From Mesorhizobium onobrychidis (GTDB lineage: Bacteria > Pseudomonadota > Alphaproteobacteria > Rhizobiales > Rhizobiaceae), in NCBI RefSeq assembly GCF_024707545.1, contig NZ_CP062229.1:1178001-1242000 (forward strand): 64,000 nt of DNA, read 5' to 3'. The notes under the pieces are model-generated. The model ran no database searches. It had not been told where the DNA came from and worked only from the letters and a program-made list of their open reading frames with translations. A program made the position numbers and the translations under genes. Position 1 is the stretch's first letter; each line of letters begins with the position of its first letter. Below, piece by piece: positions 1 through 9,521 of the stretch.

Positions 1-60
1 GCACCGCTGCCGGTCGACCTCGCTTTCCCGTCCGAAGAGCAGCGCCGCGCGGACAAGTAG
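1..60 (+). CDS. C-terminal end of an upstream gene (partial)
   Basis: An open frame enters from the window edge and stops at TAG (58-60), giving 19 residues that end in EEQRRADK. Too little is present to identify it. In rhizobia the gene upstream of rsfS is usually nadD (nicotinate-nucleotide adenylyltransferase), so this could be its tail, but that rests on gene order alone. Confidence 0.4.
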   Translation, partial: APLPVDLAFPSEEQRRADK

Positions 61-82
61 ACCTACGCCGGGAATTGATCTC

Positions 83-958
83 TCACTGTCTGGTGGCGGC
101 TTCCTGCCGTGGCGCTTCCGGTGGTGGCGCGGGTATAGAAATGCCTTCGCTGTCGAAAGCCTGCTTGGCGCGTTTGGTGAGATCGATCTGGGTAGCGAAG
201 AAATCCGCAGCCGAGGTCCAGTAGCGCAAGGTGATGGCGACGTTGCTGTCGCCGACGGTCGCCACAAAGGCAATCGGCGCCGGCTCCCGCCTGACGCGTC
301 GCTCGGTGGCGGCGACGTCAAGCATGGTCTTCTGCGCGAAATCGATGTCGTTCCAGGAGCCGATGGTCAGCGTGATGTCGCCACGTCGGGCACCGTTGCG
401 CGTATAGTTGCGGACAGGCTGGTTCCACAGCGTCGAATTGGGGGCGAGGATGTAGACGCCTTCGACCGTTCTCAGCGTGGTGGCGAACAGGCCGATTTCC
501 TCGATGGTCCCGGCGATGGCGCCGACCTCTACATATTCGCCGATGCGGAATGGCCGCAGCGCCAGCAGCATGATGCCGGCGGCAATGTTCTGCAGCGTGC
601 CCTGCAGCGCCAGGCCGATGGCCAAGCCGATGGCGCCAATGGCGGCAATGATCGAGGTCGTCTGGACGCCGAATTGGCCGAGCACCATGACGACGACGAG
701 GATCAGTATGGCGTAGCGGACGATCCTCGAGAAGAAGTGGCGCAGCGTCGTGTCGAAGCCATGGATATGGCCGAGGCCGGCATAGATCGAGCGCTGGGCG
801 AGGCCGGCGACGATATAGCCGATGACCAGCAGGATGACGGCGCCGATGGCCGAGAACGAGTAGGAGACGATCAGCGCGCTGAGCTGCGCAAGGCCGGACT
901 GCACGGTGAGGAGAGCGTTCTGAGGGTCGATAGGCATGAGGGGGATCCAGTTGGTCAA
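83..958 (-). CDS. MscS-family small-conductance mechanosensitive channel
   Basis: A 291-residue inner-membrane protein. Hydrophobic segments lie near residues 28-50 and 70-93. They are followed by the glycine/alanine-rich pore helix typical of MscS (GAIGLAIGLALQGTLQNIAA, about 107-126) and the beta-domain motif RPFRIGEYVEV. The C-terminus is soluble, ending in a proline-rich tail. The protein should open under membrane tension to release solutes during hypo-osmotic shock. It is oriented against the flanking rsfS-side genes, so it sits as a single gene within an otherwise forward housekeeping cluster. Confidence 0.9.
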   Translation of the reverse strand: MTNWIPLMPIDPQNALLTVQSGLAQLSALIVSYSFSAIGAVILLVIGYIVAGLAQRSIYAGLGHIHGFDTTLRHFFSRIVRYAILILVVVMVLGQFGVQTTSIIAAIGAIGLAIGLALQGTLQNIAAGIMLLALRPFRIGEYVEVGAIAGTIEEIGLFATTLRTVEGVYILAPNSTLWNQPVRNYTRNGARRGDITLTIGSWNDIDFAQKTMLDVAATERRVRREPAPIAFVATVGDSNVAITLRYWTSAADFFATQIDLTKRAKQAFDSEGISIPAPPPEAPRQEAATRQ

Positions 959-1087
959 TGCGCCGATAACCCATGCCAGGCGACAAGAGTTCCGTTTTTT
1001 CTTCGGCTGCGGATTGGAAGAACGGCACTTCGTTGGCCACGATAGCGGCTGCCGTCTTGAAACTGCAACGCAACTCTGCCTATCTAA

Positions 1088-1555
1088 GTGGTGTCACCTG
1101 CTTTGAAGGGTGATTTGGTTGTTCTTGCTGCGAAAGGAAATACACTGAGAACAGCACTGTGGAAGAAGGCCGACATCGTGCCTTCGCCGGCCGGGATCAG
1201 CGTAAACGACGCCGTGTCCCGCGCCATCAAGACAGTCCTTGCCAGTCTGGAAGACTCCAAGGCCGAAAACATCGTCTCAATCGACATTCAGGGAAAATCG
1301 AGCCTCGGTGACTACATGGTCATCGCGTCCGGCCGATCGCACCGTCATGTCTCGGCTGTCGCCGATCATCTCCTCAAGGCGCTTAAGGATGCCGGGCTCG
1401 GCACGGCGCGCGTCGAGGGACTGGCCGGCGCCGACTGGGTCCTGATCGATTCGGGCGACATCATCGTCCATGTCTTCCGTCCCGAAGTCCGCGACTTCTA
1501 CAATCTCGAAAAGATGTGGCAAGCGCCGGACCTCGAGGAAGAGACCCTCCACTGA
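1088..1555 (+). CDS. rsfS: Ribosome silencing factor RsfS (Iojap family)
   Basis: A 155-residue protein of the RsfS/Iojap/YbeB family, which binds uL14 on the 50S subunit and blocks subunit joining in slow growth. The conserved core runs from SLEDSKAENIVSIDI through SSLGDYMVIASG, DWVLIDSGDIIVHVF and RDFYNLEKMW. The frame opens with GTG at 1088 and has about 37 poorly conserved residues before the core, so a later GTG start is possible. rlmH follows, as in most rhizobia. Confidence 0.93.
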   Translation: MVSPALKGDLVVLAAKGNTLRTALWKKADIVPSPAGISVNDAVSRAIKTVLASLEDSKAENIVSIDIQGKSSLGDYMVIASGRSHRHVSAVADHLLKALKDAGLGTARVEGLAGADWVLIDSGDIIVHVFRPEVRDFYNLEKMWQAPDLEEETLH

Positions 1556-1568
1556 GCCGTATTTGATA

Positions 1569-1611
1569 GCATGTCGTTTCCCAAAACCGGTGACCACTTT
1601 TGGTGACATGC
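1569..1611. repeat. RIME-like intergenic palindrome, copy 1
   Basis: A 43-bp imperfect palindrome between rsfS and rlmH. The outer arms are GCATGTC and GACATGC and the inner arms are CCAAAA and TTTTGG. A second copy lies at 8026-8070. It resembles the short palindromic intergenic elements (RIME type) known from rhizobial genomes. It could fold in RNA between the two genes. Confidence 0.75.
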
Positions 1612-1634
1612 ATTAGCGGCTCTTCGAGGCAGGG

Positions 1635-2117
1635 ATGAAAATTACCGTTCATGCCGTGGGCCGGATGAAAGCCGGCCCCGAGAAGCAGCTCGCCGACCGG
1701 TATTTCGAGCGCTTCGCCAAGAGCGGACCGGCCGTGGGGCTCGAATTCTCAGGGGTTGTCGAGATTCCTGAGGGCCGCGCCCAGACCGCCAACGAGCGTC
1801 GCCGCGAAGAAGCCCAGAAACTGCAGACGCAGTTGCAGCCTGGTGCCGCACTGATGCTGCTCGACGAACGCGGCAAGAGTTTTTCATCCGAGGATTTCGC
1901 CGGGCGCATCGGCCTGTTGCGTGATGGCGGGCGCAGGGTACTTGTCATTGGCATTGGCGGTGCCGACGGTCACGATCAGTCGCTGCGCGATCAGGCCGAT
2001 CTGATGGTGTCGTTCGGCGCGTTGACATGGCCGCACCAACTGGTCCGTGTCATGTTGGGCGAGCAGCTTTACCGGGCCGCCACTATTCTTTCGGGTCATC
2101 CCTACCATCGTTCATGA
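1635..2117 (+). CDS. rlmH: 23S rRNA (pseudouridine-1915 N3)-methyltransferase RlmH
   Basis: A 160-residue SPOUT-class methyltransferase that modifies pseudouridine 1915 in helix 69 of 23S rRNA on assembled 70S ribosomes. Visible family motifs are LLDERGKSFSSEDFA, the SAM-binding glycine loop VIGIGGADGHD and the C-terminal knot HQLVRVMLGEQLYRAATILSGHPYHRS. The length is normal for the family. It follows rsfS, an arrangement shared by many bacteria. The frame opens at ATG 1635. Confidence 0.96.
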   Translation: MKITVHAVGRMKAGPEKQLADRYFERFAKSGPAVGLEFSGVVEIPEGRAQTANERRREEAQKLQTQLQPGAALMLLDERGKSFSSEDFAGRIGLLRDGGRRVLVIGIGGADGHDQSLRDQADLMVSFGALTWPHQLVRVMLGEQLYRAATILSGHPYHRS

Positions 2118-2253
2118 ACCCGACCAAAACCGGTGAACTGAGGGCCCAGCCGCGGGGATTTTGGTCCCAGGCCCGAGAGTTTATGCTAGATTGGCGAGGC
2201 TTCGAACATGGTTGATGGTTCGTTAACGAAGCCACGCATAGGGTCTGGCTTCA

Positions 2254-3615
2254 ATGTCTGAAGATTGGAAATCGCGAACGGGCTTTTGGCGCGCGCGCTG
2301 CGGCTTGGCAGCGGCGGCGCTTATGCTGTCGCTCGGTGCTGCGTGGGCGCAGAACAGGCTCGACATGGCGCCTGACCCGGACCAGAGCCGCGCCGAATAC
2401 GAACGGGTGTCGAAGGAGATCACGCTATCATCCGAGCGGCTCGCCAAGCTCGCCGCCGACATGGCGACGGTCAAGAAGGACCATGCCTCGATCACCGCGG
2501 CGCTGATCCAGTCGGCAATGACCGAACAGAAACTTGGTCAGGACATCGAGGACATCGGCGCCAAGCTGGAAGGGCTGAAGGGCGAGGAGCAGAAAATCCG
2601 CGCCTCGCTGGCCGCCAGACGCGACGTTCTGGCCGAGGTGCTGGCCGCGCTGCAGCGCATGGGGCTCAATCCGCCGCCGGCCATCCTGGTCAAGCCAGAG
2701 GACGCGCTGTCGTCGGTGCGCAGCGCCATCCTGCTCGGCGCCGTGGTGCCGGAACTGCGTCAGCAGACCGAGATATTGCTGGCGGACCTCAAGGAGCAGT
2801 CGCGGGTGACCGCCTCGATCGAGGCAGAGCGGGCGCGGCTGACGGCGGCAGTCGGCGAACAGACGGCGGAAAAGAAGCGGCTCGGCATGCTGCTCGAAGC
2901 CAAGCAGAAGCTCGAGGCCGAGACGCAAACGGCACTGGCGGCGGAAAAGCAGCGATCCGCAGCACTGGCGGCCAAGGCCGGCAGCCTGAAGGAACTGATC
3001 GCCTCGCTCGAGGCCGACAAGGCCCGCAAGGCGGCGGACGCGGCGAAGGCAGCCGAGCAGAAGGCCGCGGACGCCGACAAGGCTCCGGCACAAACGGCCC
3101 CGGCACAGAAGGCCCCGGCACAGACGGAACTGGCGGCCCTGCCGGTCCCGGAAGCCAACCGGCTCACCGCCGCTGCACCGTTTTCGGCGCTTCAGGGGCA
3201 GATCGCGCTGCCCGTCACCGGCAAGATCAAGCGGCGGTTCGGGGCCAGCGACGGTAACGGCGCAGTGATGCTCGGTGACATGGTTGCGACACAATCGGGA
3301 GCCATCGTCACCGCGCCAGCGGACGGAAATGTGCTTTATGCGGGACCTTTTCGCTCCTATGGTCAACTCTTGATCCTGAACGCGGGTGACGGCTATCATG
3401 TCGTTCTCGCGGGGATGAGCAGAATCAGCGTCGCGTCTGGCCAGTCGGTGCTCGCAGGAGAGCCGGTCGGCGCGATGGGAGAGGCCCGGGTGGCGAGCAC
3501 CTCGGCATCGAAGAATGGAAATGCCACGCCGGAGCTCTATGTTGAGTTCCGCAAGGATGGAAAACCCGTCGATCCGACCCCATGGTGGGCGGACCGTTTC
3601 TCTGGAAGGACGTGA
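2254..3615 (+). CDS. EnvC-like murein hydrolase activator (degenerate LytM/M23 domain)
   Basis: A 453-residue protein predicted to be exported. A basic start and a hydrophobic stretch (LAAAALMLSLGAAWAQ, about residues 22-37) form a signal peptide. Long coiled-coil segments rich in Glu, Lys and Ala follow, to about residue 270, then an Ala/Pro/Gln-rich linker with repeated APAQ(T/K) units. The C-terminal LytM/M23 domain spans about 310-445. The expected HxGxD and HxH zinc ligands are not visible (the first site reads MLGDMVA), which fits an amidase activator rather than an active endopeptidase. The TGA stop lies one base before the ctpA start, so the two genes are probably cotranscribed. Confidence 0.85.
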   Translation: MSEDWKSRTGFWRARCGLAAAALMLSLGAAWAQNRLDMAPDPDQSRAEYERVSKEITLSSERLAKLAADMATVKKDHASITAALIQSAMTEQKLGQDIEDIGAKLEGLKGEEQKIRASLAARRDVLAEVLAALQRMGLNPPPAILVKPEDALSSVRSAILLGAVVPELRQQTEILLADLKEQSRVTASIEAERARLTAAVGEQTAEKKRLGMLLEAKQKLEAETQTALAAEKQRSAALAAKAGSLKELIASLEADKARKAADAAKAAEQKAADADKAPAQTAPAQKAPAQTELAALPVPEANRLTAAAPFSALQGQIALPVTGKIKRRFGASDGNGAVMLGDMVATQSGAIVTAPADGNVLYAGPFRSYGQLLILNAGDGYHVVLAGMSRISVASGQSVLAGEPVGAMGEARVASTSASKNGNATPELYVEFRKDGKPVDPTPWWADRFSGRT

Positions 3616-3616
3616 G

Positions 3617-4942
3617 ATGATGCGGAAACTTTCGCTTCTGTTTGCCGGTGCGCTGATGGGCGCATCCGCGATGAGCCTGGTCTATGGCGCCCCCGGCTCG
3701 ACGGCGAACGCTGCGGGCTCCGAGACCTATAAGCAGCTGGCGATCTTCGGTGACATCTTCGAGCGGGTGCGGGCGCAGTATGTGACGCCGCCCGACGACA
3801 AGTCGCTGGTCGAAAACGCCATCAACGGCATGCTTACCTCGCTCGACCCGCACTCCTCATATATGAACGCCGAAGAGGCGCAGGACATGCGCGTGCAGAC
3901 CAAGGGCGAGTTCGGCGGCCTCGGCATCGAGGTCACCATGGAGAACGACCTGGTCAAGGTGATCACGCCGATCGACGATACGCCGGCCGCCAAGGCGGGC
4001 GTGCTTGCCGGCGACTATATTGCCAAGATCGACGGCGAGGAGGTTCGCGGCCTGAGCCTCAACGACGCGGTCGAGAAGATGCGCGGGCTGGTCAACACGC
4101 CGATCAAGCTCACCATCCTGCGCCAGGGCGCCGACAAGCCGATCGAGCTGACGGTGGTGCGCGACATCATCAAGGTCAAGGCGGTCAAGTTTCGGGTCGA
4201 GAACGACATCGGCTACATGAAGATCACCTCCTTCACCGAAAAGACCCATGACGACCTCGAGAACGCCATCGACACCATCAAGAAGCAGGTGCCGGACGAA
4301 AAGCTCAAGGGCTACGTGCTCGATCTGCGCCTCAATCCGGGCGGGTTGCTCGACCAGGCGGTGAGCGTGTCCGACGCCTTCCTCACCCGTGGCGAGATCG
4401 TCTCGACGCGCGGCCGCGATCCGAAGGACGTCACCCGCTTCGACGCGCGGCCGGGCGACGACATCGACGGCAAGCCGCTGGTCGTGCTCGTCAATGGCGG
4501 CTCGGCCAGTGCGTCCGAAATCGTCGCCGGCGCGCTGCAGGATCTGCGCCGCGCCACGGTGGTCGGCACGCAGTCCTTCGGCAAGGGTTCGGTGCAGACC
4601 ATCGTCCCGCTCGGCGAGAACGGCGCGCTGCGCCTGACGACGGCGCTCTATTACACGCCGTCCGGCAAGTCGATCCAGGGCAAGGGCATCACGCCCGACA
4701 TCAAGGTCGACCAGCCGTTGCCGCCGGACCTGCAGGGCAGGGACCTGACGCGCGGCGAGTCGGACCTCAAGGGCCACATCAAAGGCAGCGACGAGGGCGA
4801 TACCGGTTCGGGCTCGGCAGCCTATGTGCCGCCGGAGCCGAAGGACGATCTGCAGCTCATCTTTGCCGAGCAGTTGCTGCGCGGCGAAAAGACCGATCCG
4901 GCGTTCCCGCCGAATCCGGACAAGGCTGTGCTGAACCAGTAG
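3617..4942 (+). CDS. ctpA: Carboxyl-terminal processing protease CtpA (S41 family)
   Basis: A 441-residue periplasmic serine protease. The start at 3617 is chosen because it follows the envC stop by one base and gives a clean signal sequence (MMRKLSLLFAGALMGASAMS). In order it has an N-terminal helical part, a PDZ domain (about 95-175, with EFGGLGIEV), and the S41 catalytic core with the serine in NGGSASASEIVAGAL and the lysine in QSFGKGSVQT. It probably trims or degrades envelope proteins. A 14-bp direct repeat (4928-4941 and 4947-4960) shows that the last codons and stop have been duplicated. Confidence 0.95.
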   Translation: MMRKLSLLFAGALMGASAMSLVYGAPGSTANAAGSETYKQLAIFGDIFERVRAQYVTPPDDKSLVENAINGMLTSLDPHSSYMNAEEAQDMRVQTKGEFGGLGIEVTMENDLVKVITPIDDTPAAKAGVLAGDYIAKIDGEEVRGLSLNDAVEKMRGLVNTPIKLTILRQGADKPIELTVVRDIIKVKAVKFRVENDIGYMKITSFTEKTHDDLENAIDTIKKQVPDEKLKGYVLDLRLNPGGLLDQAVSVSDAFLTRGEIVSTRGRDPKDVTRFDARPGDDIDGKPLVVLVNGGSASASEIVAGALQDLRRATVVGTQSFGKGSVQTIVPLGENGALRLTTALYYTPSGKSIQGKGITPDIKVDQPLPPDLQGRDLTRGESDLKGHIKGSDEGDTGSGSAAYVPPEPKDDLQLIFAEQLLRGEKTDPAFPPNPDKAVLNQ

Positions 4943-5013
4943 GGCCGTGCTGAACCAGTAAAGGTCGATCAGCCGGACAACAGGTCTGGCTGCCTGATCG
5001 AAGCGATGTAATG

Positions 5014-5042
5014 CTGCCGGGGCTGCAAGGCCCCGGCAGTTT
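5014..5042 (+). terminator. Rho-independent terminator after ctpA
   Basis: A perfect 10-bp stem (CTGCCGGGGC, 5014-5023, with GCCCCGGCAG, 5030-5039), a 6-nt loop and a short T run. It lies just before the deacetylase gene and overlaps the longest possible reading of that gene, which argues for a later start there. Confidence 0.75.
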
Positions 5043-5073
5043 GATTCGGGGGAACCGCGGCTGGGGATGCGGC

Positions 5074-6243
5074 TTGGCTGACATCGGCAACGACATCGAA
5101 CGCCCGCTAGGGCAGGCAGTCCGGCCGCCGCGCGCGGCCCGCAGGATGAGCGCCGGTGTGGTCGCGGCCACGCTTCTGGTGCTGGCCGTAATCGGCGTCT
5201 CCGGCGCGATTGCGCTGCGCGAAAGGCCGTTTCGAAAGCCGGAAGAAGTCGCCGTTTCGACACCGAAGACGACAGCGGTGGTCGACCCCGCAGCGCCGGC
5301 CAAGGAGCCGGCATCGAAGGCGGAAGCAGCATCCAAGATGGGCGGGCCGCAGATCATCCATATGCCGACCGAAGTTGACGGTGGTCCGCCCAAGGCGGCC
5401 ATTGTCATTCGCGACCCTTCGACGATCGGCCAGAACCTGAGGATCGCGCATATTCCCGACAGGGCGCTGATCGAGGCCGGCGAAACCGGCCCATTGCCGG
5501 TTCGTGCCGCTGACGGCAGGCGGCCGTTCGATGTCTATGCGCGGCCGTGGTCCGGTGCACGTGGTGCGCGCGTGGCGATTGTCATCGGCGGGCTAGCCGT
5601 GTCGCAGACCGGCACGCAGTCGGCCATCGCCAAGCTGCCGGCCGAAGTGACGCTGGGCTTTGCGCCGCAGGGCAACAGCATCGGCCGATGGATGCAGGCG
5701 GCGCGGCAGAGAGGCCATGAGATCGTCATGCAGGTGCCGCTCGAACCGTTCGATTATCCGAACGTCAATCCCGGCCGCAACACGCTGACGGTCGCGGCGA
5801 CGGCGGATGAGAATTTGAAGAATTTGCGCTGGGCACTGTCGCGGACGACCAACTACACCGGCGTCATGAACTATATGGGCGCGCGTTTTTCGGCCGATGC
5901 GGCGGCGATGGGGCCGCTGATGGACGAGGTCGGCAGGCGCGGCCTGGCCTATATCGACGACGGTTCGTCGGCGCGCAGCCTGGCACCCGACCTGGCGTTG
6001 AAAAACGGCGTGCCGTTCGCCGCCGGTGACACGTCGATCGACGCCGTGCGGGACCGCGGCGCCATACTGAAGAAGCTGGACGAACTGGAAGCCACCGCGC
6101 GGGCGAAAGGCTTTGCTGTCGGCATCGGCTCGGCCTTCGACCTGACGGTCGACACCGTGTCGTTTTGGGTGAGCGAGGCCAAGAAACGCGGCATCGAGAT
6201 CGTGCCGATTTCGGCAGTGGCGGTGGATCCGGAAAAAGGTTGA
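5074..6243 (+). CDS. Divergent polysaccharide deacetylase family protein
   Basis: A 389-residue membrane-anchored protein. A TTG start at 5074 is preferred because the open frame back to ATG 5011 runs through the ctpA terminator hairpin. A single transmembrane segment lies at about 30-50 ([20 protein letters not shown]). A low-complexity Ala/Pro/Lys region is followed by a divergent NodB-like polysaccharide deacetylase domain from [18 protein letters not shown] to the C-terminus ([24 protein letters not shown]). These proteins often sit next to envC and ctpA and are probably envelope-related. The enzymatic role is not established. Confidence 0.85.
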   Translation: MADIGNDIERPLGQAVRPPRAARRMSAGVVAATLLVLAVIGVSGAIALRERPFRKPEEVAVSTPKTTAVVDPAAPAKEPASKAEAASKMGGPQIIHMPTEVDGGPPKAAIVIRDPSTIGQNLRIAHIPDRALIEAGETGPLPVRAADGRRPFDVYARPWSGARGARVAIVIGGLAVSQTGTQSAIAKLPAEVTLGFAPQGNSIGRWMQAARQRGHEIVMQVPLEPFDYPNVNPGRNTLTVAATADENLKNLRWALSRTTNYTGVMNYMGARFSADAAAMGPLMDEVGRRGLAYIDDGSSARSLAPDLALKNGVPFAAGDTSIDAVRDRGAILKKLDELEATARAKGFAVGIGSAFDLTVDTVSFWVSEAKKRGIEIVPISAVAVDPEKG

Positions 6244-6245
6244 GC

Positions 6246-6767
6246 ATGGCGAAGAAAAAACCGGTCGATCCCGAGACGCTGCCTTATCGTCGCTGTGTCG
6301 GACTGATGATCCTCAACGGTGATGGGCTGGTCTGGGTCGGGCATCGCATTGCCGAGCCGGACAGCGAATTCGCCGGCACGACGCAGCTCTGGCAGATGCC
6401 GCAGGGCGGCATCGACAAGGGCGAAGAGCCGCTGCAGGCGGCGCAGAGGGAACTCTATGAGGAAACCGGCATGCGCAGCGTCTCGTTGCTGGATGAGGCG
6501 CCGAACTGGATATATTACGACCTGCCGGCCCATCTGGTCGGCATCGCCTTCAAGGGGAAATATCGCGGCCAGACGCAAAAATGGTTCGCTTTCCGCTTTC
6601 ACGGCGACGTGAGCGAGATCGAGATCAATCCGCCGCCGGGCGGCCACACCGCCGAGTTCGATAAATGGGCTTGGCGGCCGATGCAGGAATTGCCCGACCT
6701 GATCGTGCCGTTCAAGCGTCAGGTCTATGAGGATGTGGTTGCGGCGTTCCGGCATCTGGTTGCGTAG
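6246..6767 (+). CDS. rppH: RNA pyrophosphohydrolase RppH (Nudix)
   Basis: A 173-residue Nudix hydrolase that removes pyrophosphate from 5'-triphosphate mRNA and so triggers decay. The start ATG at 6246 lies two bases after the preceding stop. The Nudix box is clear: GGIDKGEEP, then REL, then EETG (about residues 56-76). It begins with [13 protein letters not shown] and includes YDLPAHL, as RppH proteins do. It is probably translated together with the upstream deacetylase gene. Confidence 0.94.
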   Translation: MAKKKPVDPETLPYRRCVGLMILNGDGLVWVGHRIAEPDSEFAGTTQLWQMPQGGIDKGEEPLQAAQRELYEETGMRSVSLLDEAPNWIYYDLPAHLVGIAFKGKYRGQTQKWFAFRFHGDVSEIEINPPPGGHTAEFDKWAWRPMQELPDLIVPFKRQVYEDVVAAFRHLVA

Positions 6768-6856
6768 CTTGGCGCAAGCCGCGCTCGCGCCGACCACGGT
6801 TGCCGCGTCAGCGCGGTGGCTTTATTGATGGCCAATCCGCTGCAGACGGGGTTGGC

Positions 6857-8008
6857 ATGAACGAGGCCTCCAAAAAATCTCTTTCTGAAAGGGTCGCCGT
6901 CAAAGCTGCGCCGATCAGCGAAGCGGCGGCCGGCGCCATATTGACCGTCGATCTCGGCGCCATCCGCGAAAATTACCGGCGGCTCAAGGCGCGCTTGGGT
7001 GGCGTCGGCTGCGCGGGTGTCGTCAAAGCCGACGGCTACGGGCTCGGCGGGGGCCAAGTGGCGGCGGCGCTGGCGGCCGAAGGCTGCGCTATTTTTTTCG
7101 TCGCGCATCTGACCGAAGGGGTCTTGCTGCGCCAGGCGCTCGGCTCACGTCCGGCGATCTATGTGCTGAACGGAATTCAGCGGGGCGCTGAAAGCGAAGC
7201 CGTCGACGCGGAGCTGGGCGCGGTCATCAACAGCGCCGACCAACTCGCCGCCTGGCGCGCGGCGGCGCAGCGGGCCGGCCGCAAGCTCAAGGCTGCAATC
7301 CAGGTCGACAGCGGCATGTCGCGGCTCGGCATGGCGGCAGCCGAGGTGGAGGCCGTCGCTGCCGATCCGCAGGCTTTCGACAGTATCGACGTCACCTTCG
7401 TGATGAGCCATCTCGCTCGCGCCGACGAGCCCGAGCATCCGGCCAACGAGCAGCAGCGGCTGGAATTCGAACGGCTGCGCAGGATGCTGCCAAAGGCGCC
7501 GGCCTCGCTAGCCAACTCCTCCGGCATCTTTCTTGGGCAGCCCTTTCATTACGACCTCGCCCGGCCCGGTGCGGCGCTCTACGGCATCAATCCGACGCCA
7601 GCGGTGGAAAATCCGATGCTGCCGGTGGTGCGGCTTCAGGCAAAGGTCATCCAGACGCGCAGCCTCGATAGGGGAGCCGGCGTTGGCTATGGCCATATTT
7701 TTCACGTGACCGATTCGGTGGTCGCCGCAACGATCTCGCTAGGCTATGCCGATGGCTGGCATCGACGCGCGGCCTCAGCCGCCTGGTTCGAAAATGTGCG
7801 CTTGCCATTCCTTGGCCGTGTATCGATGGATTCGATCGTTCTCGACATTTCTGCCCTGCCGCCCGACAGGCTGAAGGCGGGCGACCTCGTCGAACTGATC
7901 GGACCGTCGCAGACGGTGGACCAGGCGGCCGGCCATGCCGGCACCATCGGCTATGAAATCCTGACCAGCCTCGGACACCGTTTTCACCGGCGCTATGTGA
8001 ATGGATAG
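6857..8008 (+). CDS. alr: Alanine racemase (PLP-dependent)
   Basis: A 383-residue fold-type III racemase interconverting L- and D-alanine. PLP would be bound by Lys57 in GVVKADGYGLG. The catalytic tyrosine is probably Tyr278 in GAGVGYGHIF. The start at ATG 6857 removes a non-conserved upstream extension. The downstream dadA suggests a catabolic role (converting L-Ala to D-Ala for oxidation), though it could also supply cell-wall D-Ala. A RIME-like palindrome separates it from dadA. Confidence 0.93.
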   Translation: MNEASKKSLSERVAVKAAPISEAAAGAILTVDLGAIRENYRRLKARLGGVGCAGVVKADGYGLGGGQVAAALAAEGCAIFFVAHLTEGVLLRQALGSRPAIYVLNGIQRGAESEAVDAELGAVINSADQLAAWRAAAQRAGRKLKAAIQVDSGMSRLGMAAAEVEAVAADPQAFDSIDVTFVMSHLARADEPEHPANEQQRLEFERLRRMLPKAPASLANSSGIFLGQPFHYDLARPGAALYGINPTPAVENPMLPVVRLQAKVIQTRSLDRGAGVGYGHIFHVTDSVVAATISLGYADGWHRRAASAAWFENVRLPFLGRVSMDSIVLDISALPPDRLKAGDLVELIGPSQTVDQAAGHAGTIGYEILTSLGHRFHRRYVNG

Positions 8009-8025
8009 CGCGCGGGCTTTTTTAG

Positions 8026-8070
8026 GCATGTCGTTGTCCCAAAACCGCTGCGTACTTTTGGGCGACATGC
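8026..8070. repeat. RIME-like intergenic palindrome, copy 2
   Basis: A 45-bp palindrome closely similar to 1569-1611 (GCATGTCGTT arm, central AAAACCG/CTTTTGGG, closing GACATGC). It lies in the 159-bp gap between alr and dadA and could form an RNA hairpin there. Confidence 0.75.
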
Positions 8071-8167
8071 TTGGGGACTTGGCGGACGCCGTAAAATCCG
8101 GCAGACAGAAAGCCCACGATGCCCGCCCCAAAACCCCTGACAAGACGTCGTTCTGGAGAACTATGCG

Positions 8168-9424
8168 ATGAAGATCTTCGTGCTGGGCGGCGGCGTTATC
8201 GGGGTCACTACCGCTTATTATCTCGCCGAGGCCGGCCATGAAGTGACGGTGATCGACCGCCAGAAGGGCCCGGCGCTGGAAACCAGCTTTGCCAATGCCG
8301 GCGAGATTTCGCCCGGCTACGCCTCGCCCTGGGCCGGTCCCGGCGTCCCGTTGAAGGCGATCAAATGGCTGCTGATGAAGCATGGTCCGCTTGTGGTGCG
8401 GCCGACTCTCGATCCGCATATGTGGGTATGGCTGGTCAGGATGCTGCGCAACTGCACGGCCGAGCGCTATGCGGTCAACAAGGCCCGCATGGTGCCTTTG
8501 GCCGAATACAGCCGCGACACGCTGAAAGCGCTGCGCGAGGCCACCGGCATCGCCTATGACGAGCGCACCAAGGGAACGCTGCAGCTTTTTCGCACGCAAC
8601 AGCAGCTCGACGGCACTGCCGGCGATGTCGAGGTGCTGAAGACATACGGGGTTCCCTACGAGATTCTCGATCCCGACGGCTGCATCGCAGCCGAGCCAGG
8701 GCTGGCAGGCGTGCGTGAAAAATTTGTCGGAGGCCTGCGACTGCCGGGCGACGAAACCGGTGACTGCAAGATGTTCACCGACCGTCTGGCCGAGCTCTGC
8801 GTGGCGCGCGGCGTTACCTTCGAATACGACACGTCGATCAGGCGGATTGTCCGCAAGCGCAACCGTATCGCCAACATCAATACGAGCAAGGGTTGGAAGG
8901 CTGCCGACGCCTATGTGATGGCGATGGGCAGCTATTCGGCCAAGTTCATGCGCAGCCTGAAACGACCCATCCCAGTCTGTCCGGTCAAGGGCTATTCGAT
9001 CACCGTGCCGATCAAGGATGCTGCCGCAGCACCGGTGTCGACGGTGATGGACGAGACCTACAAGGTGGCGATCACCAGGCTCGGCGGCCGCATCCGGGTC
9101 GGTGGCACGGCGGAGATTTCCGGCTTCGACCTGACGCTGCATGAATCGCGGCGGCGCACGCTCGAACATTCGCTCGGCGACCTATTTCCAGGCAGCGGCG
9201 ACATGCGGTCGGCGACCTTTTGGTGCGGGTTGCGGCCGATGACGCCGGACGGGCCGCCGCTAATCGGCCGCACCGAGTTTTCCAACCTCTATCTCAACAC
9301 CGGCCACGGTACGCTCGGCTGGACCATGGCCTGCGGCTCGGCCAAGGTCCTGGCCGACATCATTTCCAGCCGGGTGCCGGACATCAATGTCCGCGATCTT
9401 GGACCGGAGCGATACCAGCGGTAG
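8168..9424 (+). CDS. dadA: D-amino acid dehydrogenase, small subunit
   Basis: A 418-residue FAD-dependent oxidoreductase of the DadA family that deaminates D-alanine and other D-amino acids and passes electrons to the respiratory chain. The N-terminal Rossmann motif is [20 protein letters not shown]. Family signatures include [21 protein letters not shown] and the C-terminal [18 protein letters not shown]. The length is normal. Pairing with the upstream racemase makes a D-alanine utilisation unit. Confidence 0.93.
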   Translation: MKIFVLGGGVIGVTTAYYLAEAGHEVTVIDRQKGPALETSFANAGEISPGYASPWAGPGVPLKAIKWLLMKHGPLVVRPTLDPHMWVWLVRMLRNCTAERYAVNKARMVPLAEYSRDTLKALREATGIAYDERTKGTLQLFRTQQQLDGTAGDVEVLKTYGVPYEILDPDGCIAAEPGLAGVREKFVGGLRLPGDETGDCKMFTDRLAELCVARGVTFEYDTSIRRIVRKRNRIANINTSKGWKAADAYVMAMGSYSAKFMRSLKRPIPVCPVKGYSITVPIKDAAAAPVSTVMDETYKVAITRLGGRIRVGGTAEISGFDLTLHESRRRTLEHSLGDLFPGSGDMRSATFWCGLRPMTPDGPPLIGRTEFSNLYLNTGHGTLGWTMACGSAKVLADIISSRVPDINVRDLGPERYQR

Positions 9425-9521
9425 GATCGGAAGGTGCTTCATCCATTTGAGCGAGGTGAGAAACTTGCAGCGCAATTTGGGATCAAGGTTCAACACACTT
9501 CGCCGCGTCAGATGAATATCG

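Noticed and set aside
2428..3399. A 323-codon minus-strand frame opposite the envC-like gene
   Set aside because: It mirrors the coiled-coil coding sequence, giving repeated Leu/Gln/Arg with no family features.
5011..5073. ATG 5011 as the start of the polysaccharide deacetylase
   Set aside because: The first codons would lie within the perfect terminator hairpin of ctpA. A downstream TTG (5074) fits better.
3857..5332. A 491-codon open frame on the minus strand opposite ctpA
   Set aside because: It is the antisense of a clear S41 protease in high-GC DNA and has Arg/Ala-rich composition with no recognisable domain.
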